A DNA stretch of 64,000 bases from Amphibacillus xylanus NBRC 15112 (GTDB taxonomy: Bacteria; Bacillota; Bacilli; Bacillales; Amphibacillaceae), in NCBI RefSeq assembly GCF_000307165.1, contig NC_018704.1:1860001-1924000 (forward strand). The letters are read 5' to 3'. The first letter of the stretch is position 1, and each line of letters begins with the position of its first letter. The position numbers and the translations under genes were made by a program. Below are positions 1 to 9,608 of this stretch, piece after piece. Under the pieces are notes generated by a model, which saw only the letters and a program-made list of their open reading frames with translations, was not told the origin of the DNA and made no database searches.

Positions 1-1
1 G

Positions 2-1144
2 CATGAACAAGGTTTTCCAACAGCTGATCAACTTAAATGCGTAATTAGTGAGGGGCTTCCCGTCTATGGGTTCAAAGGAGTCGGTAAAGACAAGGATTCA
101 GCTGGATCTGAACGTTTAACACAAGCAATTAAACGACAAGACCATCGTCCATTATGGGTGTTGTGCTGGGGTGGCACGAACGTGCTTGCTCAAGCTCTCT
201 GGAAACTGAAACAAATCTGTTCTCCAGAAGAATTCGATCATTACATTGCACAGCTCCGTGTCTTTACAACTTCTGATCAGGATGATACTGGTCCGTGGCT
301 CCGCAAAACATTTCCGCAATTATTCTATATAACTAGTCCAGGCTTTCATGATGGTGGTGCATATCACTATGCAACGTGGAGTGGAATTAGTGGAGACAGG
401 TTCCATGGACGATTTACTGGTGCTAACTTTGACATTGTTGATAATCCTTGGCTTGAGGAAAATATTAGGTGCAAAGGTCCGCTTGGCGCAAAATACCCTG
501 AAAGTAAGTATTTAATGGAAGGAGATTCACCTACTTTTCTCTATTTAATACATAATGGACTTAGTAATCCAGAACATCCAGAGTGGGGTAGCTGGGGAGG
601 ACGCTATGAACTATATACACCTAGAATGCAGAAATACTTTTTAGAAGCAGAAACAAGACCAATATATTCAGACTGTATGGATGAAGTCTTAGGCATTGAC
701 GAGCATTGGCATACGAGTAATCATGCCACGATTTGGCGATTTAGAGAAGCATTTCAAAATGACTTTAGTGCACGAATGGATTGGACGATTAAGGAAGTTG
801 ATGAAGCGAATCACCCACCAGTTGCTCAGTTAAATCACCCCAATGTTTTATCTGCTAGACCTGGTGATAAAATTGAGCTTAGCGCGAAAGGTTCCTTCGA
901 CCCTGATGGTGATCAATTGTCTTATCATTGGTTTTACTATCCAGAAGCAGGATCATTTACATTCAGTCATCCAACGACCCCCGAATCCATTAATATTCAT
1001 CACGCTGATCAAGAAGAAGCTTATTTTATTGTACCAAGTGAAAATATATTCCGAACTGGTACGATTCATATTATATTAGCGGTCACAGACAACGGGACAC
1101 CCGCTTTAACTAGATACCAACGCGTCATTATTCACGTAAACTAA
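2..1144 (+). CDS. DUF1593 / Sde182-like nucleoside-hydrolase-fold protein, 5' truncated by window edge
   Basis: The reading frame is open from base 2, so the true start lies outside the window. The visible part begins inside the nucleoside-hydrolase-like domain (GLPVYGFKGVGKDKDS, LWVLCWGGTN) and ends with an Ig-like C-terminal domain (SFDPDGDQLSYHWFYYPEAG). This pairing is typical of the DUF1593 / cellulose-binding Sde182 family. Members are thought to act on glycoside or nucleoside bonds, but the substrate is not established and cannot be read here. A GTG at 158 in the same frame falls inside the conserved domain and is not a credible start. A strong hairpin follows the stop directly. No signal peptide can be judged because the N-terminus is missing. 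Confidence 0.85.
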   Translation, partial: HEQGFPTADQLKCVISEGLPVYGFKGVGKDKDSAGSERLTQAIKRQDHRPLWVLCWGGTNVLAQALWKLKQICSPEEFDHYIAQLRVFTTSDQDDTGPWLRKTFPQLFYITSPGFHDGGAYHYATWSGISGDRFHGRFTGANFDIVDNPWLEENIRCKGPLGAKYPESKYLMEGDSPTFLYLIHNGLSNPEHPEWGSWGGRYELYTPRMQKYFLEAETRPIYSDCMDEVLGIDEHWHTSNHATIWRFREAFQNDFSARMDWTIKEVDEANHPPVAQLNHPNVLSARPGDKIELSAKGSFDPDGDQLSYHWFYYPEAGSFTFSHPTTPESINIHHADQEEAYFIVPSENIFRTGTIHIILAVTDNGTPALTRYQRVIIHVN

Positions 1145-1180
1145 AACCAGCAACAGTGATCTTGTTGCTGGTTTTGTTTT
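1145..1180 (+). terminator. Rho-independent terminator after the DUF1593 gene
   Basis: A perfect 10-bp stem (1145-1154 with 1164-1173) is followed by a T-rich tract. It starts immediately after the stop codon and probably also ends the convergent gene on the minus strand. Confidence 0.85.
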
Positions 1181-1475
1181 ATTTATGATATTCGAATGTA
1201 ATTTCGTCTTGTTCTTCTAAATAGTCAATTTTTAAATCATGACCATCAAAAAACCATAAATCGTCTTGTTCTACAAGGAAACGAACTTTATCTCTTTCAA
1301 AAATAATTGCTTCGCCGATCGGTTGATCGACTTTCAAGAAAGCTAAGGCAAAGTTTTTTTGAACTGGACTTGTCCCATATATTTGCGGGTAGAACTTCAC
1401 ATATTCACTTTCATTTACACCGTAATCTTCTTTGAACCATTTTAAAGCTCGATCAGTTGCTTCTATATTCATCAT
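1179..1475 (-). CDS. HesB/IscA-like (YneR-type) small protein
   Basis: A 98-residue protein resembling the B. subtilis YneR branch of the HesB-like fold. It begins MMNIEATDRALKWFKEDYG and has the central SPVQKNFALAFLKVD and the DLWFFDGHDLKIDY stretch. Unlike true IscA or SufA scaffolds it has no cysteines, so a role as an Fe-S scaffold is unlikely; the function is unknown. The start was set at ATG 1475 because an AAAGGA sequence (1482-1487) lies six bases upstream; a TTG further upstream overlaps that ribosome site. It is monocistronic and converges on the DUF1593 gene with a shared terminator. Confidence 0.8.
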   Translation of the reverse strand: MMNIEATDRALKWFKEDYGVNESEYVKFYPQIYGTSPVQKNFALAFLKVDQPIGEAIIFERDKVRFLVEQDDLWFFDGHDLKIDYLEEQDEITFEYHK

Positions 1476-1659
1476 AAAAAATCCTTTCAAGCTTGATTTT
1501 AGTTAATTATAAAGCTACTCATATTATACCACGTTTCCCCAATTTTAAAAGAAATCTGATTTACCAGCCAAACCCCATCGATATTACCTATTCATACTTA
1601 CATATGTCGACTTGCCTTACTTAGTGGAATTGATTATAATATGAATAATTATATTTTAG

Positions 1660-1886
1660 TGCGTTGACAAAGTTTAGGATTCATAACCACTGGTTTACAA
1701 GAGAGTCTGGTCGCTGGAAACAGACACCAAGTTGTGATGAAATTGGGGCTTTCGAGCATGTATGGATAACATACCGTTTTGATCAAACGTTATCAGATCT
1801 AAAGTGATCTCATTTTCCGAGATAATTAGGGTGGCACCGCGATCTATTCGTCCCTTTATGATAATTTCGGATTATGGGTTTTTTTA
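1660..1886 (+). promoter_or_regulatory. T-box riboswitch (tRNA-Trp) leader of trpS
   Basis: The leader carries the 14-base T-box core AGGGTGGCACCGCG at 1828-1841, an AGAGAG-type specifier-loop motif near 1700, and a terminator-like stem-loop (1861-1875) running into T's at 1879-1885. UGG triplets at 1744-1746 and 1763-1765 could be the tryptophan specifier; the first, in a GAAATTGGGG context, fits better. By family knowledge, uncharged tRNA-Trp stabilises the antiterminator and switches on trpS. The 5' boundary is approximate. Confidence 0.92.
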
Positions 1887-1909
1887 TTTTTTTGACTATA
1901 TTTAGCTAA

Positions 1910-2920
<1,011 letters not shown>

Positions 2921-3012
2921 TATGTGGTTCAATGTTAAATAGTGTTGGTAGGTTTATAATTAGTCGAGAATAAATTTATATTGGTTTTAATAAAGATACA
3001 ACTTATTCACCG

Positions 3013-3135
3013 CAGGTGAAATACACTCGCTTTCCGCGGGCACGGCTTTTAGCTAACTAAGGCAAGCAAAGAGCGCTTGCCTTAGTTGATCTTCAGCTCG
3101 TGCTCTTCCCGCAGGAGTCTCGTGTATTTCACCTG
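3013..3135. repeat. Nested inverted repeat inside the ISL3 remnant
   Basis: An outer perfect 14-bp inverted repeat (3013-3026 with 3122-3135) encloses a perfect 13-bp hairpin (3055-3067 with 3075-3087). The outer arms are followed by the GC-rich CTCGCTTTCCGCGGGC type of sequence that I associate with Bacillaceae intergenic repeats. The left arm recurs at the same offset within the second ISL3 derivative. Confidence 0.75.
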
Positions 3136-3153
3136 CTGTTTTTCACGTCTAAA

Positions 3154-3375
3154 TTAAATGGCTGCTTCATATCGTGTTTCTTTTTGCATTTTTTTACTCA
3201 AATTTGTTTCTATTGATTTAAACTTGAAGTGAATCATCATTCGTTTCTTGAAATTATAAAAATTACGATAACCGTATGCGACTTTGCTTAGTACCTTGAT
3301 CTTGTTGTTAATCCCTTCAATTCGACCGTTGTTGTATGTGTGAATAAAACTAATCTTTATATATGGTAAATGCAT
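3154..3375 (-). pseudogene. ISL3-family transposase, C-terminal fragment
   Basis: The translated fragment contains NGRIEGINNKIKVLSKVAYG and YRNFYNFKKRM, the typical C-terminal signature of ISL3 (IS1193/IS1165-like) transposases around the last catalytic glutamate. About 70 of some 400 residues remain. The rest was removed by the internal deletion that brought the right terminal repeat next to it. It is not functional. Confidence 0.85.
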
Positions 3376-3475
3376 ACTTATAATAAAAAAATAACGTTAG
3401 TAAGTTTTCAAACTCACCAACGTTATATATTGTACAACCTAATTTGTAAGTAGATTATCTATCATTAGTACTTAA

Positions 3476-3541
3476 ATGGCTGCTACTTAGGGTTTTGGTC
3501 ATACAAGGAGAAAAACATGATTATAAATAAGTAACAGCCAT
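3476..3541. repeat. Imperfect inverted repeat flanking a tiny ORF
   Basis: 14-base arms at 3476-3489 and 3528-3541 match at 13 of 14 positions as inverted copies. The loop holds an AAGGAG ribosome-site-like sequence and a 5-codon ORF (MIINK). It lies just past the yjbA stop codon and might act as its terminator, though no clear U-run is present on the minus strand. Confidence 0.45.
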
Positions 3542-3551
3542 AATACTAAGT

Positions 3552-4313
3552 CTATTTAATCCGCTTGATTTGTGTATCATTATCAATTTGATTTGCTTTA
3601 TCCCACAATTGTTCAAACAATGGCTGACCCTTAATAATTTGTTGACAAAACTGTTCATGCTTAATAGTCCAACCATGATAAATATGCTGATAAAGCCGAT
3701 CCCAAGCCTTTTGAAAAGACAATCCTTGAATTAATTGATACTGTTCCGGCTCCCATTCTGTTAACCAATAATGAACCTCATCCAAATTCTTACCTTCGCG
3801 TAACTGATCTAGCGCAAGCATGACCAGCTGTTTTAATTCTCGCTCACGCCGACTCAACCCAAGCATAGCTTCACGAGATAAGGAGAATATATGATTAGAC
3901 TCTTGATTGCGAAGTTTTTTCATTGAAATAGACATCGGATTAATCATCCGAATCATCTGATAAACACGGCGTTCGTGACGAGGAATTAAGCGGCTTTTCT
4001 TCAATGGAATCCGGTATCCCATCGTATCAAATGCAATAATTCCTTCTCCATCTGTAACAACTGCGGCATATTCAATCGTACGGCCATTTTTTATCGCTCG
4101 ATTATGAATCTTCATTAATAATCTTTCTGGTAAATCATCAAGATCATTCTCTATATATTGATATAACTCCTTTTCAATATATAAAAGTGGTATTGTATCA
4201 AGTAATTCAATTTTGTCTCGTTTTCTCCATTCAAAGAACGGACAGACATTATACCCTTTATCTTCACCTTCAAACCAATTAACCCATACGTCATTCAAAA
4301 CGAGCATGAACAA
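3552..4313 (-). CDS. yjbA: YjbA family protein (DUF3603)
   Basis: A protein of about 250 residues matching the YjbA/DUF3603 family in length, in content (DVWVNWFEGEDKGYNVCPFF start, EYAAVVTDGEGIIAFDTMGY middle) and in its position beside trpS, as in B. subtilis. It appears soluble, with no signal peptide or membrane segment; the C-terminal third is helical and charged. Its function is unknown. Here the gene points toward trpS and is separated from it by the ISL3 remnant. The first residues (MFMLVLND) allow two nearby starts. Confidence 0.85.
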   Translation of the reverse strand: MFMLVLNDVWVNWFEGEDKGYNVCPFFEWRKRDKIELLDTIPLLYIEKELYQYIENDLDDLPERLLMKIHNRAIKNGRTIEYAAVVTDGEGIIAFDTMGYRIPLKKSRLIPRHERRVYQMIRMINPMSISMKKLRNQESNHIFSLSREAMLGLSRRERELKQLVMLALDQLREGKNLDEVHYWLTEWEPEQYQLIQGLSFQKAWDRLYQHIYHGWTIKHEQFCQQIIKGQPLFEQLWDKANQIDNDTQIKRIK

Positions 4314-4365
4314 CCCTCACTTATTCATCTTTAAAAAATAGTATCACCAATTTTTACAGTTTTAT

Positions 4366-4566
4366 TCATTTCATGCGTTTTAAAATCCGGTAATATCCAG
4401 GAATCATTAATAACAAACCAACGAAGAATAGCTGACATTCTGTTTGCCTTAAGACAAAGCCCCAATAGCTTGACCATGATAATCCGGCCGGTACAAGATT
4501 TAAATATAAGATCATCATAACGCCACCAGCAACGGTAAGGCCAAATCCTATTAAAAACAACATCAC
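4366..4566 (-). CDS. Small two-helix membrane protein, unknown
   Basis: A 66-residue protein with two hydrophobic segments (roughly residues 1-23 and 46-60) and a basic tail (RILKRMK). It lies between yjbA and fabF on the same strand, and an AGGGAGGAAT ribosome site precedes the ATG. The fabF terminator stands upstream of it, so it probably has its own promoter. I do not recognise the family; it may be a Bacillaceae-specific membrane protein. Confidence 0.65.
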   Translation of the reverse strand: MMLFLIGFGLTVAGGVMMILYLNLVPAGLSWSSYWGFVLRQTECQLFFVGLLLMIPGYYRILKRMK

Positions 4567-4618
4567 TATTCCTCCCTATGGCTTGTCCTTTCTACTAAAG
4601 TCTATGTTTTATATAAAA

Positions 4619-4656
4619 AAAAAGACCTTTCATATAAATATGAAAGATCTTCTATT
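4619..4656 (-). terminator. Terminator of the fabH-fabF operon
   Basis: A 13-bp stem with one G-U pair around a short AT loop, running on the minus strand into a long U-tract (A9 on the plus strand). It is placed downstream of fabF. Confidence 0.85.
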
Positions 4657-4750
4657 ATAAACCGGCATTAGGATAAAAATAAGAAATAGGGTAACTAACG
4701 TAAAGGTGAGTTTTATGCCAGTTTAATTAATAGCTTCATTAAATACTAAT

Positions 4751-5992
4751 TTATGCTTGATACTTTTTAAAAACTAAACTAGCATTATGTCCACCAAAAC
4801 CGAGTGAGTTAGATAATGCTACATTAACTGTAGCTTCTCGCGCCTGATTTGCTACATAATCTAAATCACAATCTGGATCAGGTGTCTCGTAATTGATTGT
4901 CGGCGGTACAATTCCTGTTTCAATTGCTTTAATAGAAGCAATTGCTTCAATACCACCTGCTGCTCCTAGTAAATGACCTGTCATCGATTTAGTAGATGAG
5001 ATCATTAACTGTGACGCATGATCTTGGAAAACAGCTTTCACTGCTGTAGTTTCATATTTATCATTAAAGGCAGTACTTGTCCCATGTGCATTAATATAAT
5101 CTACATCTTCAGGCGTTAATCCCGCGTCTTCAATTGCTTGCTTCATAGCGCGCTGTGCACCTTCGCCTTCAGGAGCTGGTGCAGTAATATGGTAAGCATC
5201 GGCTGTAGCACCATACCCGACAATTTCGGCATATATGTGTGCACCCCTTTTCAGAGCAGAATCAAGAGATTCTAATACTAGAATTCCTGCCCCTTCCCCC
5301 ATGACAAAACCATCACGATTTTTATCAAATGGGCGGCTTGCTGTGTTTGGATCTTGATTAAATGATAGCGCACGTGCAGAAGAGAATCCTGCAAAGGACA
5401 TATTCGTTAATGGTGCTTCCGCGCCACCGGTAATCATTACTTCTGCATCGCCACGTTCAATCACTTTAAATGCATCACCAATTGAATTAGTACCAGTTGC
5501 ACAAGCAGTCACTGTACAAGAGTTAATCCCTTTAGCTCCTAAATGGATCGAAATTTGACCAGCAGCCATATCAGGAATTAGCATTGGTACAAAGAATGGA
5601 CTGACTCGTCGATAACCTTTGTCAATAAAAATTCTAAATTGCTCTTCGTACGTGGCCATTCCACCAATTCCTGAGCCAACCCATACGCCTACTTGTTCAG
5701 CATTACTTTCATCAATTTTAAGTTTAGCATCATCGACAGCTAATTTAGCTGCTGCTAAAGCATACTGTGTAAATAAATCCATTCTTTTTGCATCTTTTTT
5801 ATCCATATATAAGATTGGATCAAAATCTTTTATTTCACCGGCAACTTTTGCAGGGAAATCATCTTTATTTACTTTCGTTACAAAATCGATCCCAGACTTA
5901 CCAGCAATCAAATTCGACCAAAATTGATCTATAGTCGAACCTAAAGGTGTTATTGCACCCATACCTGTTACCACAACACGTTTTTGTCCCAT
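4751..5992 (-). CDS. fabF: Beta-ketoacyl-ACP synthase II
   Basis: The elongation condensing enzyme of type II fatty acid synthesis, joining malonyl-ACP to acyl-ACP in the cytoplasm. The catalytic cysteine is C164 in [11 protein letters not shown], and the two active-site histidines lie in [11 protein letters not shown] and in [10 protein letters not shown]. The 413-residue length is normal. It follows fabH by 30 bases on the same strand with a good AGGAGG site, so the two form an operon under the FapR-type operator upstream of fabH. The same fabH-fabF-yjbA-trpS neighbourhood occurs in B. subtilis. Confidence 0.97.
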   Translation of the reverse strand: MGQKRVVVTGMGAITPLGSTIDQFWSNLIAGKSGIDFVTKVNKDDFPAKVAGEIKDFDPILYMDKKDAKRMDLFTQYALAAAKLAVDDAKLKIDESNAEQVGVWVGSGIGGMATYEEQFRIFIDKGYRRVSPFFVPMLIPDMAAGQISIHLGAKGINSCTVTACATGTNSIGDAFKVIERGDAEVMITGGAEAPLTNMSFAGFSSARALSFNQDPNTASRPFDKNRDGFVMGEGAGILVLESLDSALKRGAHIYAEIVGYGATADAYHITAPAPEGEGAQRAMKQAIEDAGLTPEDVDYINAHGTSTAFNDKYETTAVKAVFQDHASQLMISSTKSMTGHLLGAAGGIEAIASIKAIETGIVPPTINYETPDPDCDLDYVANQAREATVNVALSNSLGFGGHNASLVFKKYQA

Positions 5993-6022
5993 TAGGCATC
6001 CTCCTCTTGATTTTTTTATTTG

Positions 6023-6955
6023 CTATTTACCCCATCGAAGTGTTAAAGCACCCCAAGTTAATCCGCCACCAAATCCGACCAAGACGATAACATCACCAGT
6101 ATTAATTTTCCCTGCTTGAACATCCTCTGATAAGGCAATCGGTATTGAAGCAGCTGATGTATTACCATATTTATTAATTGAATAAGACATTTTCTCTTTA
6201 CTAATCGCTAAACGTTCACGTGCAGCCTCCATAATCCGAAAATTCGCTTGATGTGGAATTAAATAATCAACATCAGCTTTTGACAGACCGGCTTTTTTAA
6301 CGACGTTTTCAGCTGACTCAGGCATTTGGCGGACGGCAAACTTAAATACTTCTCTACCATTCATTTGAATGCTTTTATCATCTTGATAAAGTGACGCTCC
6401 ACCTGTCCCGTCTGCACCAAGTTCAAATGATAAAATACCATGTCCCTCAGATACCTTTCCAATTACCGCTGCACCTGCACCATCTCCAAAAAGAACGCAC
6501 GTATTTCGATCTGTCCAATCAGTAATTTTAGAAAGCTTCTCAGCACCTACGACTAAGATATTTTTATATACACCGTTATTAACAAATTGTTGTGCAGTAA
6601 CTACTCCATAAATAAATCCAGAACACGCTGCACCAATATCCATTGCAGCAGCTCGACTTGCACCTAATTTTTCTTGAATTTGGCATGCAACAGAAGGGAA
6701 TGATTGATCAGCTGTAACAGTTGATACGATGATCATATCGATATCATTTGGTGTTAAATTAGCATTTTCAATCGCCATTTTAGCAGCTTGATATGCTAAA
6801 TCCGATGTGTCTTCTTCCTTAGCGATATGACGTGTTTCAATCCCAGTTCGTGTACGAATCCATTCATCTGTCGTATCAACCATTTTTTCTAAATCTTTAT
6901 TTGTTAAGATATCGTCTGGCAAATAATGCCCGACACCAATAATCCCAGTAGCCAT
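6023..6955 (-). CDS. fabH: Beta-ketoacyl-ACP synthase III
   Basis: It starts fatty acid synthesis by condensing an acyl-CoA primer with malonyl-ACP; in Bacilli the primers are often branched. The Cys-His-Asn triad is visible: C111 in DIGAACSGF, the histidine in [10 protein letters not shown] and the asparagine in [11 protein letters not shown]. The protein is 310 residues, the usual size. A GAGGGG ribosome site lies upstream of the ATG. It is the first gene of the fabH-fabF operon, with a clear promoter and FapR-like operator 40-80 bases upstream. Confidence 0.97.
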   Translation of the reverse strand: MATGIIGVGHYLPDDILTNKDLEKMVDTTDEWIRTRTGIETRHIAKEEDTSDLAYQAAKMAIENANLTPNDIDMIIVSTVTADQSFPSVACQIQEKLGASRAAAMDIGAACSGFIYGVVTAQQFVNNGVYKNILVVGAEKLSKITDWTDRNTCVLFGDGAGAAVIGKVSEGHGILSFELGADGTGGASLYQDDKSIQMNGREVFKFAVRQMPESAENVVKKAGLSKADVDYLIPHQANFRIMEAARERLAISKEKMSYSINKYGNTSAASIPIALSEDVQAGKINTGDVIVLVGFGGGLTWGALTLRWGK

Positions 6956-6991
6956 TTATATAACCCCTCGCTTAAATTCAAATCACTTCAT

Positions 6992-7008
6992 TTAGTACTT
7001 GGTACTAA
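6992..7008. promoter_or_regulatory. FapR operator
   Basis: TTAGTACTTGGTACTAA is a perfect 7-bp inverted repeat with a 3-bp centre and matches the FapR operator known from Bacillus lipid genes. It overlaps the end of the -10 box of the fabH promoter, so bound FapR would block initiation until malonyl-CoA releases it. fapR itself is not in the window. Confidence 0.88.
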
Positions 7009-7035
7009 TATAAGCCATAACAACAAGATTATCAA
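7007..7035 (-). promoter_or_regulatory. fabH-fabF promoter (SigA type)
   Basis: On the minus strand, TTGATA (7030-7035) and TATATT (7007-7012) are separated by 17 bases. The start point would fall inside the FapR operator. IS30 copy 1 begins about 120 bases upstream and leaves this promoter intact. Confidence 0.8.
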
Positions 7036-7157
7036 GTTCTATTTTTATTTTATCCAGAAAAAAGCTAAATTTGATTTCATTTCAATGCTTTGTCTGATAA
7101 AATAGTACGGTGATAGAACAAATATCAGTGTTATTTATTTAATATGTTTTCATATGA

Positions 7158-8217
7158 CGCAGATTGTAAAATTAAGCTAGACAACTAAAAAAGTCATTTA
7201 TGATACACTCTTACTATACTTCCACCACGAAGAATAGGAGTGATCATAAATGACCTACACCCATCTTACCACGGATGAATTAGTAATGATAGAAGCTTAT
7301 TATCATCAAAATATTTCAGTTGCGATTATCGCTGAACGCTTAAAACGTTCGCGTCAACCCATTTATAACGTCATTAACTTTTTGAAGCAGGGTCACTCAG
7401 CGATCAATTACTACAAACGCTACAAGGAAAACAAAAGGCGATGCGGTAGACGTAAGATCTCCTTGCCTAAAAAAGAGCAGGAATACGTCAAGGAAAAGGT
7501 TTCCCTTGGATGGACGCCGGACGTTATTATTGGGCGTGCTGAACAGCCCATCAGTTGTTCAATGAGAACTTTATATCGTCGCTTTGAGGACGGTTACTTT
7601 GATAGAACAACGCTCCCTATGAAGGGCAAAAGAAAACCAAATGGACACAACGAACGACGTGGAAAGCAAGCTTTCAAACGACATATCTCTGAAAGAGATA
7701 AAGACTATCCTCTATTTAAAGATGAATTTGGTCACATTGAAGGTGACACAATCGTTGGTGCTCATCATAAAAGCGCAGTTATCACATTGGTGGAACGTCT
7801 ATCTAAAGCTATCATCACTTTAAAGCCAGAAGGTAGAAAAGCAAGTGACATTGAAACAACGCTAACACAGTGGTTTCAATCTATTCCAAGAAATCTGTTT
7901 AAGTCTTTCACATTTGATAATGGGAAAGAATTTAGTAATTGGAAATCGTTGTCCAACCAACATGATGTCTCAATCTACTTTAGAGACCCAGGAACACCTT
8001 CACAACGTGGCTTAAATGAACAATCAAATGGCTTACTTCGAAAAGATGGTTTGCCAAAAGAAATGGACTTCAACGAAGTCGATCAGAACTTTGTGTCCGC
8101 AGTAGCTGACAAGAGAAATAAAATCCCTAGAAAATCACTAAATTATCGAACGCCTTTGGAAGTGTTTTTGAGTTACATCGATGAATCACATTTGTCTAGC
8201 TTAAATTGACAAATCAA
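7158..8217 (+). mobile_element. IS30-family insertion sequence, copy 1 (about 1060 bp)
   Basis: It has one transposase gene and imperfect terminal inverted repeats of ~24 bp centred on AATTAAGCTAGAC (left) and its inverse GTCTAGCTTAAATTG (right). A 4-bp ATGA at 7154-7157 recurs at 8218-8221 and may be the target duplication. The same element lies inverted at 31503-32562 and also measures 1060 bp when bounded by its own 4-bp repeat. The exact outer bases differ by one between copies, so the ends are good to about 2 bp. Confidence 0.88.
7250..8209 (+). CDS. IS30-family transposase (intact)
   Basis: A 319-residue DDE transposase. The N-terminal helix-turn-helix (TDELVMIEAYYHQN...IAERLKRSRQPIYNVI) is followed by a catalytic core with D in HIEGDTIVGAHHK, D in FTFDNGKEF and E in GLNEQSNGLLRKDG, the IS30 pattern. 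A TAGGAGTGATCATAA sequence gives the ribosome site. The frame is intact, unlike copy 2, so this copy could supply transposase for both. It lies between fabH and the proline-rich protein gene. Confidence 0.95.
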   Translation: MTYTHLTTDELVMIEAYYHQNISVAIIAERLKRSRQPIYNVINFLKQGHSAINYYKRYKENKRRCGRRKISLPKKEQEYVKEKVSLGWTPDVIIGRAEQPISCSMRTLYRRFEDGYFDRTTLPMKGKRKPNGHNERRGKQAFKRHISERDKDYPLFKDEFGHIEGDTIVGAHHKSAVITLVERLSKAIITLKPEGRKASDIETTLTQWFQSIPRNLFKSFTFDNGKEFSNWKSLSNQHDVSIYFRDPGTPSQRGLNEQSNGLLRKDGLPKEMDFNEVDQNFVSAVADKRNKIPRKSLNYRTPLEVFLSYIDESHLSSLN

Positions 8218-8225
8218 ATGATATA

Positions 8226-8256
8226 AAAAATACCTCTTGCTCAAAAAGCAAGAGGT
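8226..8256 (-). terminator. Terminator of the proline-rich protein gene
   Basis: A perfect 10-bp stem (8232-8241 with 8247-8256), with a U-tract on the minus strand from the A-run at 8225-8230. Confidence 0.85.
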
Positions 8257-8262
8257 CATTAA

Positions 8263-8673
8263 TTAAATAAATGGTAATAAACTAATCGCAGCTAATGCAG
8301 CTAATGGGATAATAAGTTGATTTGGTGATCCTGGTTGTGGACCTGGATTATAAGGTGGATACCCTGGATAGTATGGTGGATATCCGCCATATGGTGGACG
8401 TGGTCTTGGCCCTGGTCCTGGACCCGGATGGTATGGATTCCCTCCTGGTCCGTAAGGTGGACGTGGTCTCGGTGGATGTTGAGGACCACCCCCATAAGGA
8501 TTATATTGTCTATCTTGATCAGAGATTTCATCTGGTCTTGCAGATACAGTTAAATAGACATTTTGTTCGTCAATATTTGTAATGACGCCACCAATCTGTT
8601 CGCCCGTAGTCGTATGAAGCAATACATGTTGATTCATATGTTTCTTACATACATCATAAAAATATTTTTGCAT
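8263..8673 (-). CDS. Proline/glycine/tyrosine-rich protein with C-terminal hydrophobic segment
   Basis: A 136-residue protein in three parts. Residues 1-60 form a small beta-rich domain (HVLLHTTTGEQIGGVITNID), reminiscent of Sm-like or coat-associated short barrels. The middle is a low-complexity stretch of P, G, Y and R. The end is a hydrophobic tail (LIIPLAALAAISLLPFI). Such a layout is seen in spore-surface and other envelope proteins of Bacilli, but I cannot name a family. ATG 8673 is preferred because a GGAGGG site stands at proper distance; an upstream in-frame ATG lacks one. Confidence 0.7.
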   Translation of the reverse strand: MQKYFYDVCKKHMNQHVLLHTTTGEQIGGVITNIDEQNVYLTVSARPDEISDQDRQYNPYGGGPQHPPRPRPPYGPGGNPYHPGPGPGPRPRPPYGGYPPYYPGYPPYNPGPQPGSPNQLIIPLAALAAISLLPFI

Positions 8674-8755
8674 AGCGCTCCCTCCCGTTCTCATCAATAG
8701 CCTATGCCCAAAAGCTGATTGTGTGATTAAAAAAGAATTTTTGGAGGAAATATAA

Positions 8756-9574
8756 ATGAATTTATTTGAAAAATTAATGACTATTATTCAGTACGTATTT
8801 TTAGGTTTTATCCAAGGATTTACAGAACCGATACCTGTATCATCTAGCGGGCATTTAGTCATGCTGCAAAACATCTTCGGTGTTAAGATGGAAGATCTAT
8901 CTTTTGAAATTTTGCTGCACTTTGCTTCATTAATCGCTATCATCATTATTTATTGGGATGATATTGTAAGACTTGCATCAAATGGTTTCAAATATTTATT
9001 TAAAAAGGAAGAAGCGGCAAAAGATGACTTTAATTTTATTCTTTATTTAATCGTTGCAACAATTCCTGCAGGCGTTCTTGGTATTTTATTTGAGGATCAA
9101 ATCGGGCAAATTTTTAGTACAGCAAAAATGGTTGGAATTTCTTTAATTATTACTGGGATTGCACTTTGGGTAATTCGAAATTTACGCGGAAGAAAGTCTG
9201 ATGGAGAATTAACTTTGAAAGATGCAATCATCGTTGGACTAGCTCAAGGCGTTGCACTTATACCTGGAATAAGCCGATCAGGAGCTACATTAGTTGCAGC
9301 CATGCTACTTGGCATGAAACAAAAAACAGCATTACGCTTTTCTTTCTTACTTTTTATTCCGGTAAGTTTAGGTTCAACAATATTATCACTAGACAGCTTT
9401 TTATCTACTGAATTTCTTGCACAATGGCCACTATACTTAATTGCATTTATTACAGCAGGTGTGGCAACGTTCTTCTCACTTCGCTGGTTTATGAATATTA
9501 TGGCTCGAGGAAATTTAATTTATTTCTCAATTTACTGTTTTATAGTCGGGACAATCGCATTTGTCATTCTCTAA
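8756..9574 (+). CDS. uppP: Undecaprenyl-diphosphatase (BacA/UppP family)
   Basis: An integral membrane phosphatase that recycles undecaprenyl pyrophosphate to the lipid carrier used in peptidoglycan and teichoic acid synthesis; it also gives bacitracin tolerance. Diagnostic motifs are present: the glutamate-rich [15 protein letters not shown] near residues 20-34 and PGISRSGAT in the second half. About seven to eight hydrophobic segments fill the 272 residues. A TTGGAGGAAATATAA ribosome site precedes the ATG. fnr follows 34 bases later on the same strand with no terminator between, so they may be co-transcribed. Confidence 0.95.
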   Translation: MNLFEKLMTIIQYVFLGFIQGFTEPIPVSSSGHLVMLQNIFGVKMEDLSFEILLHFASLIAIIIIYWDDIVRLASNGFKYLFKKEEAAKDDFNFILYLIVATIPAGVLGILFEDQIGQIFSTAKMVGISLIITGIALWVIRNLRGRKSDGELTLKDAIIVGLAQGVALIPGISRSGATLVAAMLLGMKQKTALRFSFLLFIPVSLGSTILSLDSFLSTEFLAQWPLYLIAFITAGVATFFSLRWFMNIMARGNLIYFSIYCFIVGTIAFVIL

Positions 9575-9608
9575 ACTTGTTATCCGTCATTAAATAGGAG
9601 TTTTTACA

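Larger units (their letters stand above)
2926..3439. mobile_element. Internally deleted ISL3-family element (514 bp)
   Basis: The ends are imperfect inverted repeats: GGTTCAATGTTAAATAGTG on the left and, read inward from the right, GGTTGTACAATATATAACG. Inside are only the last ~70 codons of an ISL3-type transposase (minus strand) and a nested palindrome (3013-3135). The right end joins directly to the transposase C-terminus, so most of the gene has been lost and the element cannot move by itself. A second derivative with the same ends lies at 10357-10590. Confidence 0.8.

Noticed and set aside
8301-8582. Alternative frames over the proline-rich protein gene
   Set aside because: They are products of the repetitive GGT/CCA codons; only the frame with a ribosome site and ordered N-terminal domain is credible.
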